DNA from: Magnolia sinica | Lineage: Eukaryota; Streptophyta; Magnoliopsida; Magnoliales; Magnoliaceae | Reading direction: 5' to 3' | Assembly: GCF_029962835.1 (NCBI RefSeq) | Contig: NC_080585.1 | Span: forward strand, 59,321,443-59,385,442 | Length of the DNA stretch: 64,000 nt | Part shown: positions 46,410 through 59,517 of the stretch, one piece after another | Layout of the letters: each line of letters begins with the position of its first letter | Position numbering within the stretch: the stretch's first letter is position 1 | The notes under the pieces: generated by a model | The model's input: only the letters and a program-made list of their open reading frames with translations | Told to the model about the DNA's origin: nothing | The model's database searches: none | Translations under genes and position numbers: made by a program

Positions 46410-47587
46410 TCGAATCTCCTCCTCTCATAAGCCCACCAAAGATGGTGCGAATTTCACCCGTAGCCTCATTGTCACTCCCATTTTCCTGCTGCTCGTTCCT
46501 CTGATTTCGTCATTCCTCCCTCCTATTAACATAATCACACAGGTGTCTGACATGGATGATGGCTTTGATCTCCTCCTTGACGTTGAAATAGTCACTGGTG
46601 GTGTGACCGTGGTTGCAGTTAAAGTGACAGTACTTTCGCTTATCCCACTTGTCGGCATCAGTCCTCATTCAGTTCGGCCATTTCATGAGTCTTTTATCAC
46701 GAACTTCCATGAGGACCCACTTAGGCGTAGCGTTCAAGAGGGTGTAAGACCGAAACCTGTTATCAGGTCATTGGCTTAGATGTTGTCTCGCAGAGTCGTC
46801 GTCTCTCCTCCTCTTATTGTTAATGCTGGGAGGGGGCTCTTCTTTATGCTTCTTTTCCTTAACTGAGCTCCCGACACTCCAAGTAGCCTTGCAAGAGCTG
46901 AACAACACTTCGGTGTTGGAATACTTTTGAGCCCGGTTGAGAAGGTCGTCTAACGTCATTGGGGGGTTTTTGCCGATTGAGAAAAGAAATCTCCCCTCCT
47001 TCAGGCCAACCATCATGGTTGTCAGGGCTATCTAATCTGAAAAGTCCTCCACTTGCATTACTTCTTGGTTGAAGCGTTTGATGTGATCCTTAAGCAGCTC
47101 ATCCTCCTTCTGAGAAATAGTAAGGAGGTGGGTTGTCGGCTTTCGTCTGTCCTTTGCTTCAATGAATTTAGTGATGAAGACCTTGCTAAGCTGCACGAAC
47201 GAACTGAAGGATTTTGGTTTTAACTGTCGAAACCATTTCCGAGCTGCTCTTGACAAAGTTAAGGAAAATGCCCTGCACATCACCACGGTCAAGGCATCAT
47301 GAAGTTCTATCCATGCCTTAGAGGATTCTAAATGCTCACCCAGGTCGACGGACCCAGAGTAAGGGGTAATCTGTGGCATCATGAACCTGGACGGGAGTTA
47401 GGCTTACATGATGTCATCGGTGAATGGTGGTTCAATTGCGGCATTGCTTCTATTGAGGTCGGAACCTGTGCGTGGTAGGCTTGGCATATGTCGTCGATTT
47501 GACCTCGTAGCTCTTTAAGTTTCGCTTTCCAGGGAACTTCTTTTTCTCCCATCGCCTCGGGTGTTTTTCCACGCCTTCGATTCTCCA
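46410..47587 (-). pseudogene. Tat element gag, main part
   Basis: Continues the gag begun at 58545. The Retrotrans_gag core is at 47032-47382 (ITPYSGSVDLGEHLESSKAW, LSRAARKWFRQLKPKSFSSF, FIEAKDRRKPTTHLLTISQK). A next frame (46768-47016) has FLFSIGKNPPMTLDDLLNRA, and a decayed histidine/cysteine 'HRDHGH' block lies near 46590-46640. Separate frames show at least three frameshifts. It is cut at 47592/58146 by the LARD-like element. Confidence 0.82.
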
Positions 47588-47592
47588 GTGCG

Positions 47593-50500
47593 TGTAACAC
47601 CCCGTATTTTCTATACTCAGGTGTTGTTATAAAGATCTAAATAACTTTAGACATGTGCAATGACCCTCAAATTTTACTATAAATTTCAACTTGAGATGGG
47701 ACCAATCACCTCGCTTTCCAACAACTACGATCTAACCTAAACCCAGTAACAAGGTCCCAATGCTAAGAAAGATTCTATCTTCCTGTAACCGCGCCTTAGG
47801 ATTACCAACTTAATATCGAGAATAAAAACTAACAGCCCAATTGAAATGATCAACCCTCATCTAGGATAAATTCGCAAGTAGGACCCACCTTTAAACTTAA
47901 CTAAAACGACCACCATTGGGTTAACAACATCTAGTTATAATATGACCCCAAATAATAAACTCCAAAATGTTAAGACTAACTAATCCTTAACCGTAAGTAC
48001 TTTCGAGATCGCCCGAGAAGAATGAACGGCGTGGATTAATGTTGATCACTTCACGGACCCCACATTCGATCTGTGTGTGTGCACAGATAATGTGCACATG
48101 CCGTGCATAGCGCCTTAGCATTGGGTCAAACAAGTGTTAACCCGATGGAAATCAAAAACTCCAGATTTTTTTAGAATCCTTTCCCGCCCATCAGAATTTC
48201 AAACAGACGGTTCATCTGTTGCTGATATTGGCCCACCATCAGACCCTGTTTGGAAAATCCAAATCATCCATCCTCTAGATAGGGTCCCACCGACCCTAAA
48301 CATGTTTGGGTCCATGGACGGAAGTCACACTCGTAAGCACGAGTAACGATCAGTCAGACGTTGGGAAAGGAAGATGCTAGCAGGAGTAGGCAATCCACGT
48401 CCGTTGCCTTGCTAGAAATCTAGCCGTTCGGAGTTGTCAGACTCCATCCACGTGCGCAGAGAAAATCCACATCAGCCCTACGATTTCCAGAAATGAAACC
48501 CTACGTAGCGAAAGGCGGTAAAATAACTGCTATTTTGGGTTGGAACGATCTCCACCCTTCTCCAACTTCTGGAAGCTTCATTCGAGAGATCTGGGACGTT
48601 TGAACTAGGGTTGTCCAGAATATCTCGTAAGGAAGCCGAGATACTGGCAAGACGCAGCCACATCTCGAACTAACTTCGTTTTAGCGAGTATTGTCATCAA
48701 CGGCCCATACCTCACCATAATATGGACCCCACGAGCCTCTTGGGCCCAATCCAAACCATTTAAGCGTCTCCGATCATGAAATTAGCCGTTAGTTGAAAAA
48801 TCACCATGACCAGTGGATCATCTTCCCCGATCTGGCCGGTCGACCCACGTTCTATAAAACTGGCCCATTCACTTATCTAGGTCGTTCTTCATGCGGCCCA
48901 CCCCAATTAAAGTCCATCTGGGTAGTCGTATAGTCCCCTACACTAGATCTAATGCACTAGAAGACCTTGATGGTAAGCCATTCTCGGCTAACTCGTGTTA
49001 TCTCCGCGTTAATCTTTGTGATTAACTGTGGATATTTCCAGAAACAGAACGGCTATAAATAGCCATGTATAAGGGTGAATCCAAAGGAAGAAAGAGAGAC
49101 GAAATAGGAAAGGAGAGATAGAGAGAGTAGGAGAGCGCAGCCGAGCGAGTTGCATGCCCGTGTAGCAATTCAACTCAGCCCAAAACGAGTCAGGGATTGG
49201 TCCAACTCTTCTCCCTGCAGTGTGAGAGCGAGAGAGCGTAGGAAGGAGAGAAAGATAGAGATAGGAGGAGAAAGAGAGTGTGAACTGGTTGCTGGAATGA
49301 ATTTCCAGTCGGTCGTCTGAAGCTCTTCGGGCTCGCCATATGCCCTATTAGTCCAGTTCGTAACCTCAGCCACGGTTCAAGTATCGAAACCAAAACTGCC
49401 CCTGTTACAGCCATACGTCAGATCCATTCCTAACCTAACCCAATGGTCTGCTCAGCTAAGCCCATATCATCCCAAAACAACAACCATAACCAAGTCATGG
49501 AGATGTACTTTTGATTCCAACGAATGCGGAGCAACGCACGCCATATACAAACCCCCTTTCAGCATCCAAATAGCGTCCTGGATCAGGTAATCTGCGTCAA
49601 TCCTCTCTCAATTACTGTAGAAATCAATCTACTCGGCTGACTGTGTTCACAATCTTCACAACTCGATCACGAGTTGAGTGACTCAGCTACACGTTCCAGG
49701 GTGAAAACCCTGATCTGAATCCATGACTGAGATCGTTTTGCCTTGAGCAATGATCAGCACCATGAATCGGTCTCAGACCTGTTCATGATGTGGCACGCTG
49801 TTAGTCGAAAAGACTCGACTGAGTTGAGTCACCACTGAGTCAATGACTCAAGACCATTTCAGACTCAAAAGACTTGACTCAGTTGGGCCTGGGAAGTAAC
49901 CCGCCCCGGTCAGCCAGAAGCCCAACCATGGGCATCCTAGATTTGCCCATTGGAGGGCTGGCTTGACCGGTTTTCCAACTGAGTCAACTCTATACTTAGT
50001 AACGGGCTGACTCAGTTAGTTTCCCAACTGAGTCAAGCTGATTCCAATTATCTTTGGATGATTTGGGTAGCACTGGACTCAAAGGAATTATCATTTGGAC
50101 CTTGTAGTTAATAGAACTCTCACAAACTAATTCGACTCATTGTTAGTTAAAAATCTCGACCGAGTCAACTCGGTCATAACTCACTAGTGTTTTATAACAA
50201 TTCCTCCAGGTATAACCAGCAACTATTTACCTTAGAAGACACTCTTACTTGCAATCTGTCCAATCAAGTAAGTAAAGATCAAAGTGTACATAGCTAGTAG
50301 ATTATTTGGAATTAGAAGATTAATTATACACTTACTTGGATTTTAGGATCTTTACATCCACATCTCACGACAAGAGGAACTTCCAATCTAGGTGAGGGAT
50401 ATCCCACTTGGCTTCCTCATTTCAACGAATTCTAAGATAATTAAGCTTAAGATATTGTAATTGTGAAAATATTGATCGTGGTTCCCTTAGACTTGAATTG

Positions 50501-52056
50501 ATATTGATAAGCATGTAGGAATGCCTCAATTTATGTTACCCTAACATATCTTATGAGAATTGCTTTAAGATCACCATGCCATATTTGGAATTGCTTATGT
50601 ACATGTATATTTCTACTTGTTGCACTAGGAAGTGATAATCTTGTTTCCATGATGGGTTTACTCCATTAACTCCTTATATATGTTAAATAGTTATAAATTG
50701 AATCTAATGAAGTCTTAGAATGTTACAAATAAGAACTTGGTCCTCTAGTTCCTATTTGGATGTGGTGAATATGAGTTATTTCGTTAACTTACTCAAGCCA
50801 TATGATTAATAACTAAGTAACTATGATCTAGAATTGCACCTTATGTTTTCCTAGTACTTGCTCAATTTTGTACATAAAAGAATCATGACTCCTATAATCC
50901 TTCTACCTCATAAGATGTACAATGAAAACTAGGAGTGGGATATCTCTTTTCTTAAGATGTGTAGTAATCCTATTACTATCCTAATATGTTTGAAATGTCA
51001 TATGTGGGCCCTCCTTTGGACCTTGGGAAAGTAAATGAATTTATATTGAGCTCATATTTGAATGTTAGATATCCTATTAAAAGACCACAAGTCTTGATCA
51101 TGCTTATGAGAGTAATCTTGTTAATCCTATGGAATTTGCATGAGCATCATGGTACATGACATTCATGTATGACATATGAGCTTTTCCGAGTGCTCAATGT
51201 AAGCCGCACTTTGTTCGATTTACTGAAAGTCCTAACACTTTAGTGTAACTCATAGAACTTGTGCGTTTGTGCCACTTTGGACGCTTTTCTTTACATGAGT
51301 CTTTTCCGGGATTAGACACTCCTTGAAAATACCCCATGTATTTTTTCAGGAGATATCCTTGGACACACTCACTTGCATGGCCTTTTCCTGGTGGCTAGTT
51401 CTCCTTAGGCGTACCTATGAGTATTTTTCTGGGTGACTAGTTCTATCTGGGTGACCCTTTATTTTGACAGCTGGATGTGCATCTCCAGACTGTGACTTGA
51501 GCATACCTTCGTACCTCCATACATTACATATAAATTCATATTCTCCTCATTATGATCTAATATATTGGTTTAAACTATGTTGGAATAACTTGATGTGCAC
51601 GAATCCTTGCAGGAAATTTTCATTGAGTTTTCACTCACCCAATTGTGCGGTTGCACCTAATAGACATAGGTATGATGAACAGGTGGAGACCCTTATGATG
51701 GGATTCTAGGGATGGCTGAGGTGGAGTTTGGCGAGGAAGAACTCTATGTGAATGTAGTTGAGCCATTGGAGCTCAACTGATATTTTAGGGTTTACATATT
51801 TACTTGTTTTAAACTTTGCATTATACGTGAATTGTAATAAAAATTCCCCTATTGAGGGATTCCATTTTTCTTCCATTTACTTGTATTAAACTTCCTCGTT
51901 GTTACTCTTGATATTCTAGTTTACATGGTAGTTGCCTTGTTTTACGTCATGAAATTTTCTAGTGATTAGATGTAAAGTTGTTCACTTCATAGTGTAATAC
52001 TCGGGTTCTCATACTCGAGCTTATCATCCTCGAGTTTTGAGAATCAGGGTTTTACA
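47593..52056 (+). repeat. LARD 5' LTR, 4464 bp
   Basis: TATA box TATAAATAG at 49054-49062, about 1.46 kb from the LTR start, with a GA-rich leader after it. Eight TGASTCA sites lie within 49679-50035. A second half with simple AT-rich text and 'TTTTCCGAGTG..TAG' repeats (about 51180-51460) follows. No coding. Confidence 0.9.
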
Positions 52057-52059
52057 AGA

Positions 52060-52070
52060 TGGTATCAGAG
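52060..52070 (+). other. LARD primer-binding site
   Basis: TGGTATCAGAG, matching initiator tRNA-Met, three bases after the 5' LTR end. The next bases (AGAGAG) depart from the usual C. Confidence 0.88.
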
Positions 52071-53657
52071 AGAGAGAGAGTTTAAACAAACCTTGCCTTT
52101 GGGAAACAATCTTATACCAACCTTAAACGTCTTAAATTAGGATGTTGGAATTAGATGCTGAAACTTAGGTGAATATCCCCTAGACATAGGGAATTTTGAG
52201 AACATAGAGACCTAAATCCCATTTGAAATTATTTAACCATTTGGATGCTTGTGGAATTTCCTTAGAATTAGGAAAGTCTGAGAATGTAGATAACCAAGCT
52301 TTAGGCCCCTTAGGAAATATCAGGTTTGAATGTTTTAACATAGAAATTAAACTTAAGTTCCCTTTCAAATTGATTGGATGGCTATTAAATTTATGTGGAA
52401 TTCCCTTGGAAGTAGGGAAGGTTGAGGACATAGAAATTCAAAATTTTAGGCTTCTTTGAAATTTTTAGTTTAGTCATTTGAACTTTGAAACTGAACTTAG
52501 GTACCACTTGTGAACAAATGACCATTGTGATGCACATGAAATCAAATAAGAACATTCCTATACTGGATAAATTAATATTAATAATAATATTATTATTATT
52601 ATTATTACTTTTGGTTAGAAACAACATTGGCACAACACTCGTCGAAGGAAACGAATTTAGGCATCGTAAGAAATCCTTACCCACCATATTGTACAATAGG
52701 TCAGACAAGAACACTCCCTAAACATAAGAAATCGTACTAGAAATTACAATTTAAATTTCCTAAAACATTTCATTAGTTACGAACAATATTCCATAGAATT
52801 TTCAGCAATTAGAATTAACTAGATGTACAATTAGAGATTTTAGGTAAACTTTCATCCTTAGATTGAACCCTAAGACTAGACTTGGGGAATCTAAATGAAT
52901 TTGGAAATTTCAAACCCAAATCCCTATGTAGAAACTTTGAACCTAAAGTTTAATTTTCAAGTAATACAACGAAAGTGTCATGGTCATTTGAGTTTGTTTT
53001 ACCTAAATTTTAGACACTCCTATCACTAAAATGGAAATTTCATGACAATTCCCAAAAGTCTGAAATAATTGGGAGCACAGACTGATAGAATCATGCTACA
53101 CGAAGTGTACACAGTTTGATCCAAATTCTATCCTAATAATTTCCAATGATCTCAATGCCCTTATCAAGCAGAAGATCGAGATTTACCAGGATTAGAAATT
53201 AATGTCAATGAATACACTGTTCTGCGCAGGCAGAGGATCAATGTATCTAGCTCAAACCTACTATAACCATCCATTTGTGTTAACTTGAACATGAAAACAG
53301 AAAAATTGAATTGTATTTAGATAATCGGGAACTATCATATTATAGTTAGTCGTCACCTAAATGAACTTGTAAACCTAATAGATATTATAGGAAATTGTAA
53401 TGTCATTAGGTATTTAAATAAATCCCTACTTTTGGTAGATAAATCTCAAATTCTCTAGAGCTTATATACATTACTCGACTAGAGTATAGATATAAGAGTT
53501 GCATTGGGAAATCTAGATATAGTTTGTTTAAATCTATAATGGGGTAGCATAAATGAAACATAGAGGAGTCAATGTGATCATACTACTTGTCATGATTAAT
53601 CGTTAAGACGCATATTACCAAATCTCGAGGATGAGATTTTCTTTAAGAGGGGTAGAT
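52071..53657 (+). other. LARD interior, non-coding
   Basis: No gag, protease or pol motif in six frames; the longest ORF (107 residues) has no family features. Two short phrases recur (CATAGAAATTCAAAATTTTAGG / GGAATTTCCTTAGAATTAGG and relatives), suggesting diverged ~100-bp repeats at 52190-52480. An ATT microsatellite lies at 52573-52608. It ends with the polypurine tract TTTAAGAGGGGTAGAT (53642-53657). Confidence 0.75.
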
Positions 53658-55308
53658 TGTAACACCCCGTATTTTCTATACTCGGGTGTTACTATAGAGA
53701 TCTAAATAACTTTAGACATGTGTAACAACCCTCAAATTTTACCGTAAATTTCAACTTGAGATAGGAACAATCACCCGACTCTCCAACAACTACAATCTAA
53801 CCTAAACCCAGTAATAAGGTCCCAATGCTAAGAAAGATTCTATCTTCCTATAAACACGCCTTAAGATTACCAACTTAATATCGAGAATAAAAAGTAACAG
53901 CCCAATTGAAATGATCAACCCTCATCTAGGATAAATTCGCAAGTAGAACCCACCTTTAAACTCAACTAAAATGACCACCGTTGGGTTAACAACATCTAGT
54001 TATAATATGACCCCAAATAATAAACTCCAAAACATTAAGACTAGCTAATCCTTAACCGTAAGTACTTTGGAGATCGCCTGAGAAGAATGAACGGCATGGA
54101 TTAATGCTGATCACTTCATGGACCCCCACATTCGATTCGTGCATGTGCACAGATAAGTGCACATGCCGTGCATAGCGCCTTAGCATCGGGTCAAACAAGT
54201 GTTGACCCGATGGAAACCAAAACTCCAGATTTTTTTAGAATCCTTTCCCACCCGTCAGAATTTCAAACAGACGGTTTATCTGTTGCTGATATTGGCCCAC
54301 CATCAGACCCTGTTTGGAAAATCCAAACCGTCCATCCTCTAAATAGGGTCCCACCGACCCTAAACATGTTTGGGTCCGCAGACGGATGTCACACACGTAA
54401 GCACGAATAACGATCGGTCAAACGTTGGGAAAGGAAGACGCTGGTGGGAGTAAGGAATCCATGTCCGCTGCCTTACTGGAAAATCCAACCATGCAGAGTT
54501 GTCAGACTCCATCCACACGTGCAAAGAAAATTCGCGTCGGCCCTACGATTTCCAGAAATGAAACCCTACGTAGCGAAAGGCGGTAGAATAACTGTTATTT
54601 TGGGTTTGAACGATCTCCACCCTTCTCCAACTTCTGGAAGCTTCATCTAAGAGATCTAGGATGTTTGAACTAGGGCTATCCGGAATATCTCGTAAAGAAG
54701 TCGAGATATTGGCAAGACACAGCCACATCTCGAACCGACTTTGTTTTAGTGAGTATTGTCATCAACGGCCCATACCTCGCTGTGATATGGACCCCACGAG
54801 CCTCCTGGGCACAATCCAAACCATTTAAGCATCTCCGATCGTGAAATTAGCCATTAGTTGAAAAATCACCATGACCAGTGGGTCATCTTCCCCGATCTGA
54901 CCGGTCGACCCATGTTCCGTAAAACTAGCCCATTCACTTATCCAGGCCGTTCATCATGTGGCCCACCCCAATTAAAGTCTAGCTGGGCAGTCGCATAACC
55001 CCCTGCACCAGATCTAATGCATTGGAAGACCCTGATGGCAAGCCATTCTCGGCTAACTCATGTTATCTCTACGCTAATCTTTGTGATTAGCTATGGATAT
55101 TTCCAGAAATAGAACGGCTATAAATAGCCAAGTATAAGGGCGAATTCCAAGGAAGAAAAAGAGAAGAAATAGGAAAGGAGAGAAAGAGAGAGTGGGAGAG
55201 CGCAGCCGAGCGAGTTGCATGCCCCTGTAGCAACTCGACTCAGCCCAAAATGAGTCAGGGACTACTCCAACTCTTCTCCCTGTAGTATGAGAGCAAGAGA
55301 GAGTAGGA

Positions 55309-55354
<46 letters not shown>

Positions 55355-58145
55355 GATAAAGAGAGTGTGAACCGGCTGATGGAATGAAATTCCAATCAGT
55401 CGTCTGAAGCTCCTCGGGCTCGCCACAAGCCCTGTTTGTCCTGTTCGCAACCTCAGCCACAGTTCAGGTATTGAAACCGAAACCGCCCCTGTTATAGCCA
55501 TACATCAGATCCATTCCTAACCTAACCCAATGCTCTGCTTAGCTAGGCCCATATCATCCCAAAATGGCAACCATAACCAAGTCATGGGGATGTACTTCTA
55601 ATTCCAACGAACACGGAGTAATGCACACCATATACAAACCCCCTTTCAGCATCCAAACAGCGTCCCAGATCAGGTAATCCGCGTCGATCCTCTCTCAGTT
55701 ACTGTAGAAATCAATCTACTCGGCTGACAGTGTTCACATTCATCTCAACTCGGTCATGAGTTGAGTGACTCAGCTACAAGTTCTAGGGTGAAAACCTTGA
55801 CTGAATCCATGACTACGATCATTTCACCTCGAGCAATGATCAACACCACAAACTGGTCTCAGACATGTTCACGATTTGGCACGCTATTAGTTGAAAAGAC
55901 TCGACTGGGTTGAGTCACCACTGAGTCAGTGACTCAGGACCGTTTCAGACTCAAAAGACCTGACTCAGTTGGGCCTGGGAAGTAACCCGCCCGGGTCAGC
56001 CAGAAGCCCAACCATGGGCATCCCAGATTTGTCCATTAAAGGGCTGGCTCGACCGATTTTCCAATTGAGTCGACTTTATACTTAGTAACAGGTTGACTCG
56101 GTCAGTTTCCCAACTAAATCAAGTTGACTCCTATCATCTTTGGATGATTTGGGTAGCACTGGACTCAAAGGAATTATCATTCGGACCTTGTAGTTAATAG
56201 AACTCTTACAAACTAATTCGACTCGTTGTTAGTTAAAAATCCCAACCGAGTTAACTCGGTCGTAACTCACTAGTGTTTTATAACAATTCCTCCTAGTATA
56301 ACCAACAACTATTTACCTTAGAAGACACTCCTACTTGCAATCTGTCCAATCAAGTAAGTAAAGATCAAAGTGTACATAGCTAGTAGATTATTTGGAATTA
56401 GAAGATTAATTATGCACTTGCTTGGATTTTAGGATCTTACATCCACATCTCACGACAAGAGGAACTTCCAATCTAGGTGAGGGATATCCCACTTGGCTTC
56501 CTCATTTCAACGAATTCTAAGATAATTTAAGCTTAAGATATTGTAATTGTGAAAATATTGATCGTGGTTCCCTTAGACTTGAATTGATTTTGATAAGCAT
56601 GTAGGAATGCCTCAATTTATGTTACCCTAACATATCTTATGAGAATTGCTTTAAGATCACCATGCCATATTTGGAATTGCTTATGTACACGTATATTTCT
56701 ACTTGTTGCACTAGGAAGTGATAATCTTGTTTCTATGGTGGGTTTACTCCATTAACTCCTTATATATGCTAGATAGTTATAAATTGAATCTAATAAAGTC
56801 TTAGAATGTTACAAATAAGAACTTGGTCCTCTAGTTCCTATTTGAATGTGGTGAACATGAGTTATTTCATTAACTTACTCAAGCCTTATGATTAATAACT
56901 AAGTAACTATGATCTAGAATTGCATTCTTATGTTTTCCTAGTACTTGCTCAATTTTGTACATAAAAGAATCATGACGCCTATAATCCTTCTACCTCATAA
57001 GATGTACAATGAATACTAGGAGTGGGATATCTCTTTTCTTAAGATGTGTAGTAATCCTGTTACTATCCTAATATGTTTGAAATGTCATATGTGGGCCCTC
57101 CTTTAGACCATGGGAAAGTAAATGAATTTATATTGAGCTCATATTTGAATGCTAAATATCCTATTAAAAGACCACAAGTCTTTATCATGCTTATGAGAGT
57201 AATCTTGTTAATCCTATGGAATTTGCATGAGCATCATGGTACATGACATTCACGAATGACATATGAGCTTTTCCGAGTGCCTAATGTAAGCCACAATCTG
57301 TTCGATTTACTAAAAGTCCTAACACTTTAGTGTAACTCACAGAACCTGTGCATTTGGGTAACTTTGGGTGTTTTTCTTTACATGAGGTTTTTTCAGGATT
57401 AAACAATCCTTGGGCGTACCCCGTGTATTTTTTCAAGAGATATCCTTAGGCACACTCACTTGGATGGTCTTTTCCTGGTGGCTAGTTCTCCTTGGGTGTA
57501 CCTATGAGTATTTTTCCGAGTGACTAGTTCTCCTTGGGCAACCCTTTATTTTGATAGTTGGATGTGCATCCCCAGACCGCGACTTGAGCATACCTTCATA
57601 CCTCCATACATTACATATAAATTCATATTCTCCTCATTATAATCTAATATATTGGTTTAAACTATGTTGGAATAACTTGATATGCACGAATCCTTATGGG
57701 AAATTTCCACTGAATTTTCACTCACCCAATCGTGCGGTTGCACCAAATAGACATAGGTATGATGAATAGGTGGAGACCCCTTTGACGGGATTCCAGGGAT
57801 GGCTGAGGTGGAGTTTGGCGAGGAAGAACTTTATGTAAATGTAGTTGAGCCGTTGGAGCTCAACTGATATTTTAGGATTTACATATTTACATGTTTCAGA
57901 CTTTGCATTATGCGTGAACTGTAATAAAAAAATTTCCCTGCTTAGGGATTCCATTTTGCTGCCATTTACTTATATTAAACTTCCTCGTTGTTACTCTTGA
58001 TATTTCAGTTTACATGGTAGTTGCCTTGTTTTACGTCATGAAATTTTCTAGTGATTAGATATAAAGTTGTTCACTTCATTGTGTAATACTCGGGTTCTCA
58101 TACTCGAACTTATCATCCTCAGGTTTTGAGAATCAGGGTGTTACA
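53658..58145 (+). repeat. LARD 3' LTR, 4488 bp
   Basis: Same layout as the 5' LTR. TATA box TATAAATAG at 55119-55127, five intact TGASTCA sites at 55766-55967, and a longer GA microsatellite at 55312-55350. Differences from the 5' LTR are mainly transitions, by eye a few percent. Confidence 0.9.
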
Positions 58146-58150
58146 GCGAG

Positions 58151-58545
58151 TGACGCGGGTCGGAAGCGAAAAGAGCAGTTATTGTTGCAGTTCAGGTGGG
58201 CATCTGGTTGGGCTACCTTGACTACAGTCTGACTTCTCTGGGGAGGTCAGGTGGAGGTCGGGACTGCTCAGTTGCTGTGCGATCTTCTACCTCATTGCCA
58301 AGGAGGGGGTTCTGCCTCTCTAGAATCTACATAAGTTGATTCATGTTGTTGTTCAATGTCTCGACACGATTTTTCAGAGAGACCAGCCGACCTCCCCGGT
58401 TACGTGATCTAGGCGCAGGTGCCGCTGGAGTGGAATCAGTTCATTGCTAAGTGGATTGTGTGCCTTGCTCTACAGATGATTCCAGTAGGGTTGGGATATC
58501 CACAGCAGCAATGGTGGCCAAAGCTTTCTTCATTCCTTTTGCCAT
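58151..58545 (-). pseudogene. Tat element gag, N-terminal part
   Basis: Starts at the Met at 58545 and reads MAKGMKKALATIAAVDIPTL onward, then a low-complexity Pro/Arg-rich part with several stops (about 58448, 58330). After removal of the LARD it continues into ALENRRRGKTPEAM at 47587. It lies about 60 bp from the primer-binding site, as expected for the start of gag. Confidence 0.7.
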
Positions 58546-58583
58546 CGTAGAACTCCGGTAGGATGAATGCGGCTTTGATGTCG

Positions 58584-58604
58584 TTCCCATAGACGGCGCC
58601 AAAC
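58584..58604 (-). other. Tat element primer-binding site
   Basis: The minus strand just inside the 5' LTR reads GTTTGGCGCCGTCTATGGGA. TGGCGCCGT.T.TGGGAA-type sites are known from Tat/Athila-group elements, unlike the tRNA-Met site used by the other elements here. Confidence 0.75.
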
Positions 58605-59360
58605 TATTGATACATAAATCTGGTTAACCCTCGCTGGACCTCCAAGTACCTGCACATGAAGAAGATAAAGGAGACCCTGGCTGTAGCAGGGAGACCCTCT
58701 GATGCCTAAGTTAGAATCAAGTAAGCTAGGTCCAGTAGAGTAAAGGGTTCACTGGTGCGTACCTTTCACTGTAGATAATGCATCTATTAATAAACCACAA
58801 GTCGATTACATGGAGAGAAATGCTTCCTAAATCATAGGTGTGCCTTTAGCAACTGTTTCACGAGATCATCCGTGACGATGAGACCAAGTGGTCGAGATAT
58901 GAAGTCACATGGTAGGAGACTGCGGTTGACTAGTTGAGCTGATCTTCACGGCCGCCCTGAGAAGGTCCCTGAGTTAGGCCTTTTGATAGACTATGGTTGA
59001 ACATCCTGATCGGATTACCGACCATCTCGTGAAGGCCGCGTCCGAGCATTGAGACCGAGCTCCCTCCCTTGACGAAACATGCGACATTGCGAATAACCAT
59101 CCTCTTCATCTTATTATACTGGGTAGGAGCTAAGAAACGAACATAAAAGGGCTTGGTGCTTATCCTCTTCCAAATAAGGAGGAGGTACTTCATTTCCTGG
59201 CAGGCTAATCCATCAGATGGGTAGATTTTCACACAATGGATTACTGATTTATGGCTGTTGAGGAGCTCCTTGGTCATGATTGGTAACAGCCGACCACGCG
59301 ACGTGCACAGATATTCGACACGACCTTATGTTTCTGACTAGTTCATTTTTACCCATAATA
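58605..59360 (-). repeat. Tat element 5' LTR, 756 bp
   Basis: Starts TATTGATACATAAATC and ends ACCCATAATA, followed by the TSD GGTTT. Longer than the 3' LTR by about 150 bp (58860-59005). Confidence 0.88.
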
Positions 59361-59365
59361 GGTTT

Positions 59366-59463
59366 TTCTACATTAAATTCGGAGTGTTTGAAATTGGACT
59401 TGATTGTTGCGATTGGCGTACTTTATTTGGTTCATCTCTATGTGCTTCCACGGTCCCCTAACA
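59366..59463 (+). repeat. Copia 2 left LTR, distal piece, and PBS
   Basis: Continues the LTR interrupted at 23716 and ends CCCCTAACA at 59463. The primer-binding site TGGTATCAGAGCTTA starts at 59466. Confidence 0.88.
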
Positions 59464-59517
59464 AGTGGTATCAGAGCTTACGTTTAGGCGCAGATTAAAT
59501 ATGAAAATAGAGTATCA

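Larger units (their letters stand above)
47593..58145 (+). mobile_element. LARD-like non-autonomous LTR retrotransposon, 10.55 kb
   Basis: Two long LTRs (4464 and 4488 bp) are nearly identical in order and close in sequence. Each begins TGTAACACCCCGTATTTTCT and ends CAGGG(T/G)TTTACA-type. The interior is only 1601 bp (52057-53657) and shows no gag or pol. The primer-binding site follows the first LTR at 52060, and a polypurine tract TTTAAGAGGGGTAGAT precedes the second. Flanks GTGCG and GCGAG match at 3 of 5 positions, so a TSD is not proven. Structure fits LARDs, which depend on enzymes of relatives, probably a chromovirus judging by the CTCGAGGATGAGATT tail. It splits the Tat gag. Confidence 0.9.
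23717..59360 (-). mobile_element. Tat-lineage Ty3/Gypsy element, hit by three later insertions
   Basis: LTRs at 23717-24324 (3') and 58605-59360 (5') share TTGATRCA.AAATCTRGTTAA through GACTAGTTCATTTTTACC and are flanked by a perfect GGTTT TSD (23712-23716, 59361-59365). Sense is minus: gag, protease, (RT missing), second RNase H, integrase, then an antisense ORF on the plus strand before the 3' LTR. This layout, with a second archaeal-type RNase H and an antisense extra ORF, is what is known for Tat/Retand-like elements. Without the nested insertions it is about 8.5 kb. LTR ends are TA rather than CA. Confidence 0.9.

Noticed and set aside
55074..55501. Leu/Ser-rich 'membrane-like' ORFs
   Set aside because: Translation of a GA/TC microsatellite in the LARD LTR.
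47588..58150. Clean TSD for the LARD-like element
   Set aside because: Flanks GTGCG and GCGAG agree at only 3 of 5 positions. The insertion is supported by the interrupted gag, but not by a proven duplication.
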